A stretch of 29,871 nucleotides of DNA, taken from positions 1 to 29,871 of the forward strand of contig CALHVR010000002.1 in NCBI GenBank assembly GCA_938037005.1, read 5' to 3'. The DNA comes from an uncultured Leptotrichiaceae bacterium (lineage in GTDB: Bacteria > Fusobacteriota > Fusobacteriia > Fusobacteriales > Leptotrichiaceae). The position numbers were made by a program, and so were the translations under genes. Below the pieces are notes generated by a model. That model saw nothing but the letters and a program-made list of their open reading frames with translations, did not search any database and had not been told where the DNA came from. This document shows, piece after piece, positions 16,272 through 23,254 of the stretch (position 1 is the first letter of the stretch; every line of letters starts with the position of its first letter).

Positions 16272-17105
16272 TTATTTTATCAAATTTAACATTTCTTTTT
16301 TATATTCATCTAAATTTAATTTTTTATACTCTATTTCTTTAAAATATTTATATGTTTTTACTTTTAAATCTGAAGCCGCTTTTTCATCAATAACAATTAC
16401 AGTTTTTCTATGCAGCTGCAATGCTGATATTGTCCAAAGATGATTAATTCCACCCTCTATACCGTGATAAACTGCTCTCGCTTTTTTATATCCATCTGCA
16501 AGAATCATTATTTCCTCGGAATCCATCAAAGTTCCAACTCCAACCGTTAAAGCTAACTTAGGTACTTTTTCTACATCATTATCAAAAAATCTTGAATTTG
16601 CTAAAATTGTATCGTAAGTAAGCTCTTTATCTCTCGTACGAGATGAAAGCGAAGATCCCGGTTCATTAAATGCGATATGTCCGTCTTCTCCTACACCACC
16701 CATAAATAAGTGTATTCCACCATACGATTTTATTTTATCTTCATATTTTTGACATTCTGCTTCCAAATCTTTAGTCATTCCATCTAAAATATTTATATTT
16801 TCTTTTTTTATATCAATATGATTAAAGAAATTTTCATGCATAAAATAATGATAACTTTGCTCATGTTCAGGACTTAATCCAACATATTCGTCCATATTAA
16901 ATGTTACAACGTTCTCAAACGATATTATACCTTCTTTATTCAAATTAATTAATTCTCTATATGTTCCAAGTGGAGTCGATCCTGTTGGAAGTCCTAAAAC
17001 TAACGGCTTCTCACTAGTTGGATTAAATTTTAATATTTTTTTTGCTATTTTATATGCACTCCATTTTGCTATTTCTTCTTTATCTTTTAAAATAATAACT
17101 CTCAT
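16272..17105 (-). CDS. nagB: Glucosamine-6-phosphate deaminase
   Basis: A 277-residue enzyme converting glucosamine-6-phosphate to fructose-6-phosphate and ammonia. Catalytic residues align with the known set: D72 in FNMDEYVGL, D141 and H143 in GEDGHIAFNEPGSS, and E148. PTGSTPLGTYR is the phosphate-binding loop. The ATG follows AGAGGAG. It forms a two-gene unit with nagA, directly downstream of nagE. Confidence 0.96.
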   Translation of the reverse strand: MRVIILKDKEEIAKWSAYKIAKKILKFNPTSEKPLVLGLPTGSTPLGTYRELINLNKEGIISFENVVTFNMDEYVGLSPEHEQSYHYFMHENFFNHIDIKKENINILDGMTKDLEAECQKYEDKIKSYGGIHLFMGGVGEDGHIAFNEPGSSLSSRTRDKELTYDTILANSRFFDNDVEKVPKLALTVGVGTLMDSEEIMILADGYKKARAVYHGIEGGINHLWTISALQLHRKTVIVIDEKAASDLKVKTYKYFKEIEYKKLNLDEYKKEMLNLIK

Positions 17106-17123
17106 AAACTACTCCTCTTTACA

Positions 17124-17152
17124 ATCATAATCTTAAAAAACTGAGAACTCAA
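17124..17152 (-). promoter_or_regulatory. Candidate nagB-nagA promoter overlapping the nagE terminator
   Basis: TTGAGT (17147-17152) sits in the loop of the nagE terminator hairpin, followed after 17 bp by TATGAT (17124-17129) on the - strand. Moderate match; partial readthrough from nagE is an alternative source of nagBA transcripts. Confidence 0.4.
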
Positions 17153-17166
17153 AGCCCTCAGTTTTT
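17135..17166 (-). terminator. Intrinsic terminator of nagE
   Basis: A 10-bp stem AAAAACTGAG (17136-17145) / CTCAGTTTTT (17157-17166) with an 11-base loop and a six-U run on the - strand. Confidence 0.8.
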
Positions 17167-17184
17167 AATAGCTAATTTTCTATT

Positions 17185-18618
17185 TTAATTTAATTTTTTT
17201 AATTCTGTTGCTACAAATTCTACAAGAGGTCCGATTATAACTTGAACATCTGTTTTTGAAGGTTTTACTATTCCAGCTGCTACAGTTCTTATAAGTTTAT
17301 CATTTACTAATGTAGTATCTTTTACTTCTAATCTTAATCTTGTTGCACAATTATCAATTGAAACAATATTTTCTTTTCCACCTAATGCTTCAAAAATTAC
17401 TTTTGCAACTTCAGCATGATTTTTATTTTTTGTTAAAACAACTCTTTCTTCTTCAACTGTATCTTCTTCTCTTCCAGGTGTCATTAAATTAAATTTAACT
17501 ATTAATGTTTTAAATATTACATAATATAATACAGCAAACACTAACCCTTGTATTATTAATAAAAATGGTTTGTTAGCTAGTGGTAATCTTGAACTTAAAA
17601 CAAAGTCAACAAGCCCAGCACTAAATCCAAATCCTGCTGTTGCGTGTAATGTTGATGCAATAAATAAACTTAAAGCTGTTAAAGCCGCATGAATTACATA
17701 TAATAATGGTGCAACAAACATAAATGCAAATTCTAATGGTTCAGTTACTCCTGTAAAGAATGATGCAAATCCTGCTGCTAACATTAATGAAGCTATTTGC
17801 GCTTTTTTCTCAGGTTTTGCTGTTTGATAAATAGCAAATCCTGCTGCTGGTAATCCGAACATCATAACTGGGAAGAATCCTGCTTGATACATTCCTGTTA
17901 CACCTTTGATACCTGTTCCTGCCCAGAAGTTTCCAATATCATTTATTCCTGCTAAATCAAACCAGAATACTGCATTTAATGCGTGGTGTAATCCAACTGG
18001 GATTAATAATCTATTGAAGAATCCATAAACTGCTGCTCCAAATGCTCCCATTTTTGTCATTACTATTCCAAATCCAACTAATCCTGAGAATATTGCTGGC
18101 CAAACAAAGAACAATACACCTGATACTATAAGCATAGCAATTGATGTCATAATAGGTACTAAACGTTTTCCACTAAAGAACGCTAAAGCTTGAGGCAATT
18201 CTGTTCTATGGAATTTATCAAACATTGTTGCAGCTACTAATCCAGATAAAATTCCTATAAATTGGTTAGAAATTTTTGAAAATGCCAATGGAACTTTATC
18301 TAATTCTATTTTTGTTAAAGCTGAAACTGTTTCTGGTTTCAATAAAGTTGTAACAACTAAAAATGCAACTAATCCACTTAATGCTGCTGATCCATCTTTT
18401 TCTTTTGTCATACCATAAGCTATTGCTACAGCGAATAAAATTGACATATTATCAATTATAGCTGCTCCTGCTTTAATTAAAAATGCTGCAACTGGGCTAT
18501 TTGCTCCCCATCCTGCTGGATCAATCCAATACCCAATTCCCATTAATACTGCTGCTGCTGGCAATACTGCAACTGGCAACATCAATGATTTTCCAATTTT
18601 TTGCAAATACTTCATCAT
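17185..18618 (-). CDS. nagE: PTS N-acetylglucosamine transporter, EIICB
   Basis: A 477-residue phosphotransferase permease. The EIIC domain covers about residues 1-375 with multiple hydrophobic helices and the segment FFTGVTEPLEF, which is typical of the glucose/GlcNAc family. A C-terminal EIIB domain carries the phosphorylated cysteine in IDNCATRLRLEV. No EIIA domain is attached, so it must be supplied in trans. GlcNAc specificity is inferred from the adjacent nagB-nagA; glucose cannot be excluded. The start is one of two adjacent ATGs (18618 or 18615); an upstream in-frame start would overlap the promoter. Confidence 0.9.
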   Translation of the reverse strand: MMKYLQKIGKSLMLPVAVLPAAAVLMGIGYWIDPAGWGANSPVAAFLIKAGAAIIDNMSILFAVAIAYGMTKEKDGSAALSGLVAFLVVTTLLKPETVSALTKIELDKVPLAFSKISNQFIGILSGLVAATMFDKFHRTELPQALAFFSGKRLVPIMTSIAMLIVSGVLFFVWPAIFSGLVGFGIVMTKMGAFGAAVYGFFNRLLIPVGLHHALNAVFWFDLAGINDIGNFWAGTGIKGVTGMYQAGFFPVMMFGLPAAGFAIYQTAKPEKKAQIASLMLAAGFASFFTGVTEPLEFAFMFVAPLLYVIHAALTALSLFIASTLHATAGFGFSAGLVDFVLSSRLPLANKPFLLIIQGLVFAVLYYVIFKTLIVKFNLMTPGREEDTVEEERVVLTKNKNHAEVAKVIFEALGGKENIVSIDNCATRLRLEVKDTTLVNDKLIRTVAAGIVKPSKTDVQVIIGPLVEFVATELKKLN

Positions 18619-18652
18619 ATTTACCACTCTCTTTCTTATTTTTGATAACAAT

Positions 18653-18661
18653 AGTATACCA
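18653..18661 (-). promoter_or_regulatory. Extended -10 promoter of nagE
   Basis: TGGTATACT on the - strand, a TATACT box (18653-18658) preceded by TG. No convincing -35 element at the right distance. Confidence 0.4.
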
Positions 18662-18671
18662 CGAATTTACA

Positions 18672-18709
18672 AAAATAAAAGACCCATTCACAAAAAAAAA
18701 TTGTCTTTT
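18672..18709 (-). terminator. Probable terminator of the phn operon
   Basis: A 7-bp stem AAAAGAC (18677-18683) / GTCTTTT (18703-18709) with a long loop of about 19 bases, followed by a U-rich run, right after the last phnE stop codon. Confidence 0.6.
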
Positions 18710-19558
18710 TTATTTCATAATATATTTTTCCCTTAATTTTATTGATATTGTTTCTAATAAAATTGTCACAAAAAAAACTAAATATGTGAAAAATCCTATT
18801 TCTTTTATATCAAAATACATTGTTCCTGCCATAAACATTTCATAGCCTAATCCTCCAGCTCCTGAAGCTGCTCCGACTACAACTGCATTTGTAAAATTTA
18901 TTTCAAAACGAACAAAAGTCCATGACAATATTGAATTAAAACAAGTTGGAATTACACCTTGAAATATTATTTGCCACCACGATGCTCCAGTTGCTCTTAA
19001 ACTTTCTATAATTCCATTATCAATTTCTTCTATACTTTCAGAATAAGCCTTTGTCAAATATGACACACTATGAAATGTCATTCCAATTACTGCCGCCTCA
19101 ATTCCAATACTTGCAACTACGGAAAATATCATAACCCACAAGATTGTTGGAACTGCACGAATAAACGACATTACGATTTTTATAATTTTTGATACTCGTT
19201 CTGATGATAAATTTTTTGAAGCAAAAAACGATAAAAATAATGCAACTGTTGCTCCAATTATCGTTGTTAAAATTGCTATTGATATTGTAACAACTAAACT
19301 TTTTAATATTTGCAAAATAGTATACCGTTCAGATAATTTTGCTTCTAAAAACATCCATTTTAAGTTTTTTCCTAAATCCATTAACGCTACTTTAAAGTTT
19401 ATTTCATTAAAATTTATTGTAAATAATGTGCACAAAGTTATTATACACAAAATTGACCAAACACAATATAAATATACTCTTCTTTTCGTAATTTTTTTTA
19501 TTTTTATTTTCCCACTTTTTGTTTTTTCTACATTTGAGAAAGTTTCTACACCTTTCAT
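18710..19558 (-). CDS. phnE: Phosphonate-type ABC transporter permease, second copy
   Basis: A 282-residue inner-membrane permease with about six transmembrane segments. The cytoplasmic coupling loop ESLRATGASWWQIIFQGVIP matches the EAA motif of PhnE permeases, and VGAASGAGGLGYE near the C-terminus is typical of the family. It follows the other phnE by 8 bp and probably pairs with it as a heterodimer driven by PhnC. The ATG follows AGGAG. The exact solute (phosphonate, phosphite or a related anion) cannot be told. Confidence 0.9.
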   Translation of the reverse strand: MKGVETFSNVEKTKSGKIKIKKITKRRVYLYCVWSILCIITLCTLFTINFNEINFKVALMDLGKNLKWMFLEAKLSERYTILQILKSLVVTISIAILTTIIGATVALFLSFFASKNLSSERVSKIIKIVMSFIRAVPTILWVMIFSVVASIGIEAAVIGMTFHSVSYLTKAYSESIEEIDNGIIESLRATGASWWQIIFQGVIPTCFNSILSWTFVRFEINFTNAVVVGAASGAGGLGYEMFMAGTMYFDIKEIGFFTYLVFFVTILLETISIKLREKYIMK

Positions 19559-19566
19559 TTTTACTC

Positions 19567-20361
19567 CTATAACAATTCTTTTCTTATTTTATTTGATACT
19601 AACTCAATTCCTATTACAAAAATTACTACAATTAAAATTATTAATCCTACAACATCATATTTAAAATCACGATAATACATATTAAACAAAAATCCTATTC
19701 CCGTTCCTGTCAACATTCCTATTAAAGTCATCTCTCTTATACTATTTTCAATATAGTAAAGAACCCAAGATACAAGTTGTCCCGATACACTTGGTATAAT
19801 TCCTTGAAATATTATTTGAAAATAATTCGCTCCAGTTACTTCCAAAGCTTCACGGACATTAGCTCCAACTTCATCAATCGTTTCCATAAAAGTTCTAATC
19901 ATATAACCAAAAAGTATAACAATTAAAGCTATTAATCCTGTCATTTTACTTTGTTTAAATGAAAATAATAATAGAATTGACCACGCAACTATAGGCGTAT
20001 TTCTAAACATTGAAGCAATAACTTTTATTATTATTTTTGAAAATTTATTTATTCCTGTTGTTTCAGATCCAATTATTGCTAAAAATATTGCAAATATTGC
20101 TGAAATTACCGTGGCTGTTATACCAATCATAACTGATTCTAACATCGTATTCATTATTTTAGGAAAATATTTTAATGCTGAAGCTGTAGGCACAAAATTT
20201 TTAAACAACCAAATTATTCCGTTTGGAATTGATAAAAACGCTATTCCATTTTGAAATCCAGAAATTAAAGCTGAAAGTCCATAAAATAAAACGAATAAAA
20301 TTAAGAAATTTATTTTAGATTGCTTTCTTATTTTAAAAATATCTTTTTCATTACTTAACAT
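19567..20361 (-). CDS. phnE: Phosphonate-type ABC transporter permease, first copy
   Basis: A 264-residue inner-membrane permease. The EAA-type loop is ALEVTGANYFQIIFQGIIP, and GMLTGTGIGFLF corresponds to the family's C-terminal motif. The ATG at 20361 follows GGAGATC and overlaps the end of phnC by 11 bp, so translation is probably coupled. An in-frame ATG eight codons upstream lacks a binding site. It is clearly diverged from the second PhnE rather than a recent duplicate. Confidence 0.9.
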   Translation of the reverse strand: MLSNEKDIFKIRKQSKINFLILFVLFYGLSALISGFQNGIAFLSIPNGIIWLFKNFVPTASALKYFPKIMNTMLESVMIGITATVISAIFAIFLAIIGSETTGINKFSKIIIKVIASMFRNTPIVAWSILLLFSFKQSKMTGLIALIVILFGYMIRTFMETIDEVGANVREALEVTGANYFQIIFQGIIPSVSGQLVSWVLYYIENSIREMTLIGMLTGTGIGFLFNMYYRDFKYDVVGLIILIVVIFVIGIELVSNKIRKELL

Positions 20362-21145
20362 TTTCGATCTCCATTTTCTTATCACTTGAGTATATTTTTT
20401 TTATCGTCTCTTCATTTAATTCATTTACAATATTATCAAATATTTTTTCTCCATTATTCAAAGCAATTATTCTATTAGAATACTTTTTTGCTATATCCAC
20501 TTGATGTAAATTTACAATACAAGTTATTTTCATTTCATCTACAATTTTTTTTATGTAATCCATTACAATTTCTGAAGTTTTAGGATCAAGCGAAGCAATC
20601 GGTTCATCACAAAGTAAAAGTCGTGGTTTTTGCATTAAAGCTCTTGCAATTCCAACTCTTTGCTTCTGTCCTCCTGAAAGTTCACTACATTTATGATACG
20701 CATATTTTGCCATATCTACTCTTTCTAATAGCTCAAATGCTTCTCGTTTCTCATCTTCATTATATATCCCCAAAATACCCTTTAATGTTGACTTATATCC
20801 AAGCCTTCCATGTAAAACATTTTCTATTACAGTTAATTTTTCTACTAAATTATAATTTTGAAATATCATTCCAATTTGTCGTCTTACTTTATTTATCTCT
20901 CCTTTTTTTAATTTTGATATTTTAACTATTTTTTCATTTTTACTTTCATCTTCTGTAAGAAATTTTATTTCCCCATTTGTTATATCAATCATTCTATTTA
21001 TCGTTCTTAAAAGTGTTGATTTCCCTGAACCAGACGATCCAATTACAGAAACAAATTCTCCCTTATTCACAGTAAAACTCACATTTTTCAAAGCTTTTGT
21101 CCCATTATTATAAATTTTTTCTACATTTTTCAGTTCTAATAACAT
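20351..21145 (-). CDS. phnC: Phosphonate-type ABC transporter ATPase
   Basis: A 264-residue ABC ATPase energising the two PhnE permeases. Walker A is GSSGSGKST (36-44), the Q loop is MIFQNYNLVEKLTV, the signature is LSGGQKQRVGIARAL, and Walker B is LLLCDEPIASLD. The residues match the PhnC/amino-acid-type subgroup. The ATG follows GGAG. It comes 131 bp after phnD, with a terminator-like hairpin in between, so levels of the ATPase and permeases may be lower than that of the binding protein. Confidence 0.93.
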   Translation of the reverse strand: MLLELKNVEKIYNNGTKALKNVSFTVNKGEFVSVIGSSGSGKSTLLRTINRMIDITNGEIKFLTEDESKNEKIVKISKLKKGEINKVRRQIGMIFQNYNLVEKLTVIENVLHGRLGYKSTLKGILGIYNEDEKREAFELLERVDMAKYAYHKCSELSGGQKQRVGIARALMQKPRLLLCDEPIASLDPKTSEIVMDYIKKIVDEMKITCIVNLHQVDIAKKYSNRIIALNNGEKIFDNIVNELNEETIKKIYSSDKKMEIENVK

Positions 21146-21199
21146 TGGATTTTCTCCTTTTTGTTTTTAAGTTATTAACTATTATAATACAATTTTTAC

Positions 21200-21260
21200 A
21201 AAAAGAAAAGGAGACTTGAAAATATATTTTTAAAATTATATATTCACAAAAATCTCCTTT
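21200..21260 (-). terminator. Hairpin between phnD and phnC (partial terminator)
   Basis: The outer stem AAAGGAGA / TCTCCTTT (21207-21214 / 21253-21260) encloses an inner A/T stem, followed by a U-rich tract on the - strand. A TATAAT at 21181-21186 just downstream could serve phnC separately, but its -35 region is weak. Confidence 0.6.
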
Positions 21261-21276
21261 ATTTATTATACTAAAA

Positions 21277-22266
21277 TTATTTAACTTCTCTTAATTTTTC
21301 ATACCATTTATTGTTTGTTTCTATCAATCCAACTTTATCGTTTTCTTTTAAGAACATTCCTCTCACTTTACTTTCTTTTCCTGAGAAAATATGAGGATTA
21401 TTCGTAGTTTTTTCAGACATTAATGCTTTTTTGATTTTTTCTTGATCATCTTTAGATAATGTTTTTGTATTAAAGGTAATTGCTCCATTTAATACCGGTA
21501 TTGATTTTATAACTGTAAATGCTTGTCCTGCTACTTCTCCAAACGGTGCAACAGCTCCTTGTTTTACTTTATAAGTTGCTCCTTTTTGATTTTCTTGCCC
21601 ATCTACTAAATCGTAAATTGTAAACGATTTTGGTATCGCAAATGTTGCAACATCTGCATCTTTTTTCATTAAATTTACTTGTGTTCCCGGATGTGAATTT
21701 CCAAAAATTACTTTTGAAAATACTTTTCCTGGCTCTAATAAATCTTCATAATTTTCAATTCCTAATTCTTTTGCAATTACTTTGCCTGGAACTTTAAATC
21801 CTGACGTCGAACTATTTGTTACAAATGCCATTGTTTTCCCTTTAATTTTTTTTAAATCAAATTCTCCATTTGTTTTATATTGATCCGCATCTTCTGCTCT
21901 AACTGCTATAAAACTATAATAAAGTGAATCTTCAATTGTTCCACTTTTTCCAGCATTTGTCAATACTGCTTGAACATCTTTACTTCTATCTGCAGCACTC
22001 AAAATAGCTTCTCCTCCTAAATAAGCAATTTGTGCTTTCCCTGATACGATATTTTCTATTGCAATATTATAATCTGTCGTTGTAACTATTTCAGCTTTTT
22101 TCCCCGTTGCTTCTGCTATAACTTTAGCAAATTCTTCTCTTGACTGTTTTAATGATTCGTTTGATTCATTCGGTAAAAATACTATTTTTATTGTATCGTT
22201 TTTACCACAAGATAATGCCATTACAAATATACTTAATATTAAAAATACTTTCAAAATTTTTTTCAC
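21277..22266 (-). CDS. phnD: Phosphonate-type substrate-binding lipoprotein
   Basis: A 329-residue periplasmic binding protein tethered by lipid. The signal peptide ends in the lipobox MALSC with the cysteine at residue 20. The mature part has PhnD-family segments: LPNESNESLKQ, the ligand-pocket region NSSTSGFKVP, and FGNSHPGTQVNLMKKDADVA. The start is GTG, 11 bases after AGGAGG. No C-P lyase or phosphonatase gene is in the window. It has its own promoter right after the toxN stop codon. Confidence 0.92.
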   Translation of the reverse strand: MKKILKVFLILSIFVMALSCGKNDTIKIVFLPNESNESLKQSREEFAKVIAEATGKKAEIVTTTDYNIAIENIVSGKAQIAYLGGEAILSAADRSKDVQAVLTNAGKSGTIEDSLYYSFIAVRAEDADQYKTNGEFDLKKIKGKTMAFVTNSSTSGFKVPGKVIAKELGIENYEDLLEPGKVFSKVIFGNSHPGTQVNLMKKDADVATFAIPKSFTIYDLVDGQENQKGATYKVKQGAVAPFGEVAGQAFTVIKSIPVLNGAITFNTKTLSKDDQEKIKKALMSEKTTNNPHIFSGKESKVRGMFLKENDKVGLIETNNKWYEKLREVK

Positions 22267-22298
22267 GTTTTTGAAACCTCCTATATAACTTTTTCGTT

Positions 22299-22327
22299 AT
22301 TATAGTATATTTTATCATTTTTGTCTA
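22299..22327 (-). promoter_or_regulatory. Promoter of the phn operon
   Basis: TAGACA (22322-22327), a 17-bp spacer and a perfect TATAAT (22299-22304) on the - strand, starting seven bases past the toxN stop codon. No terminator separates toxN from phnD, so readthrough from toxN is possible. Confidence 0.65.
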
Positions 22328-22333
22328 TAAAAT

Positions 22334-22864
22334 TTAAAATTTTAAACCATCTATATAGTTTTTTGATTTTTCTTCTAACAAAATAAAATTTACTGTATCT
22401 TTTAAATATGATGGATTTTTTAATTTTTGTTTATATAAATTCTCTGCTCTTTTTATAATCATTTTTTCTTCTTTCCTTATAAAAACTAACTGCTCCTGTA
22501 TCAAATTTTTATATTTTTTATCTTTTTCAGCTTTCACATCATATTTTTTTATAACCTTTGTATTATATATTGGAATCATACAATTAAGTTTTATCGTTCC
22601 AAGTAATCTTTCTTTATCTTTTTGTATCTTTTTTATTCTAATTATTATTTTTGTAGATTTTTTGATTTTTTTATCTAAATCATAATCTTTATTCTTGGGT
22701 GACGACAATGGTGCAATATATATAAATTCATTTATTTTCAATAAAATTCCCAAATATTTTCTATTAACTTTATACTTTTCACCACTATAATTTAACACTT
22801 TTTCATCATATTTTTGCAAATAATCTATATAATTGTTATCAACCTCATACAATTTTAATATCAT
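22334..22864 (-). CDS. toxN: Type III toxin-antitoxin endoribonuclease toxin, ToxN/AbiQ family
   Basis: A 176-residue basic, lysine-rich protein that I assign to the ToxN/AbiQ family of RNA-cleaving toxins. Family features in order: an N-terminal KLYEVDNNYIDYL segment, YLGILLKIN leading into the strand IYIAPLSSPK (S54, S55 and K57 occupy the catalytic Thr/Ser-Ser-Pro-Lys position), CMIPI, a helix EQLVFIRKEEKMI (124-136), and the C-terminal VNFILLEEKSKNY. These toxins cut A-rich RNA and are held inactive by a repeated small RNA. Directly upstream lie three tandem repeats and a terminator, exactly the expected antitoxin arrangement. The ATG follows an unusual run of six G residues three bases away. 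Related systems abort phage infection or stabilise plasmids. Confidence 0.88.
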   Translation of the reverse strand: MILKLYEVDNNYIDYLQKYDEKVLNYSGEKYKVNRKYLGILLKINEFIYIAPLSSPKNKDYDLDKKIKKSTKIIIRIKKIQKDKERLLGTIKLNCMIPIYNTKVIKKYDVKAEKDKKYKNLIQEQLVFIRKEEKMIIKRAENLYKQKLKNPSYLKDTVNFILLEEKSKNYIDGLKF

Positions 22865-22884
22865 TTTCCCCCCTAATATTTTTT

Positions 22885-22915
22885 GAAAAAAGGCTACTTC
22901 TAAGTTAAGTAGCCT
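22885..22915 (-). terminator. Terminator between antitoxin RNA and toxN
   Basis: A 9-bp perfect stem AGGCTACTT / AAGTAGCCT (22907-22915 / 22891-22899) with a 7-base loop and a U run (22886-22890) on the - strand, ending about 20 bases before the toxN start codon. In type III systems this hairpin limits readthrough so that antitoxin RNA exceeds toxin mRNA. Confidence 0.9.
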
Positions 22916-23087
22916 TGACTTTATAATTCCTTCTTTTAAAGTAATTTCTTACTAGGCAGTGGATCGCCTGACTTTATAATTCCTTCTTTTAAAGTAATTT
23001 TCATTACTAGGCAGTGGATCGCCCGACTTTATAATTCCTTCTTTTAAAGTAATTTCTTACTAGGCAGTGGATCGCCCGACTTTATTC
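22886..23087 (-). ncRNA. toxI: ToxI-like repeated antitoxin RNA
   Basis: Predicted transcript of about 200 nt starting near 23087 and ending at the terminator. It consists of three tandem repeats: R1 23025-23077 (53 nt), R2 22970-23024 (55 nt), R3 22917-22969 (53 nt), preceded by an 8-base partial copy. Each repeat can form two hairpins: GGCG-AUCCAC-UGCC, and AGUAA-GAAA-UUACU with a GNRA tetraloop. R2 adds one U-A pair to the second stem and keeps the loop. A purine-rich tail (AAAAGAAGG) links the units and offers A-rich sites where ToxN-family enzymes process their antitoxin. UCC in the first loop could pair with GGA of the tail as a short pseudoknot (weak inference). Confidence 0.82.
22917..23085 (-). 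repeat. Three tandem 53-55-bp repeats plus an 8-bp partial copy
   Basis: The copies are identical except for the first base of R3 (A in place of G on the - strand) and the two-base difference in R2, which is split across the two arms of a hairpin. There are no unique spacers, so this is not a CRISPR array. Confidence 0.95.
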
Positions 23088-23094
23088 TAATAAT

Positions 23095-23123
23095 TTTATA
23101 CCATATTTCTTTTTTAATGTCAA
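23095..23123 (-). promoter_or_regulatory. Strong promoter of the antitoxin RNA
   Basis: A perfect -35 TTGACA (23118-23123), a 17-bp spacer and TATAAA (23095-23100) on the - strand. The predicted start at about 23087 (G) is only ten bases before the first full repeat. It is among the best promoter matches in the window. Confidence 0.85.
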
Positions 23124-23147
23124 TCATTTTTAATTTCAATTTAATCT

Positions 23148-23218
23148 AAAAAAACAAGAACTCTTAGATTCTTATTTCCAACTTTTTAGTTTTCCATATT
23201 TTTTCTAAAAATTCTTGT
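23148..23218 (-). terminator. Intrinsic terminator of the adhesin gene
   Basis: A 15-bp stem with two G-U wobbles (23154-23168 / 23204-23218), a 35-base loop that contains a small inner hairpin (AACT/AGTT), and six U residues on the - strand. It insulates the adhesin from the antitoxin promoter. Confidence 0.8.
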
Positions 23219-23254
23219 CTTTTTTTATTTTTCTTCAACTTTTAAAAAATTTGA

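Noticed and set aside
22917..23085. Possible CRISPR array
   Set aside because: The repeats are directly adjacent with no unique spacers, and they are followed by a terminator and a toxin gene.
22917..23085. Possible tandem riboswitch controlling the downstream gene
   Set aside because: The layout superficially fits tandem aptamers plus a terminator, but the downstream gene looks like ToxN, for which such a repeat RNA is the antitoxin. No known aptamer consensus was recognised.
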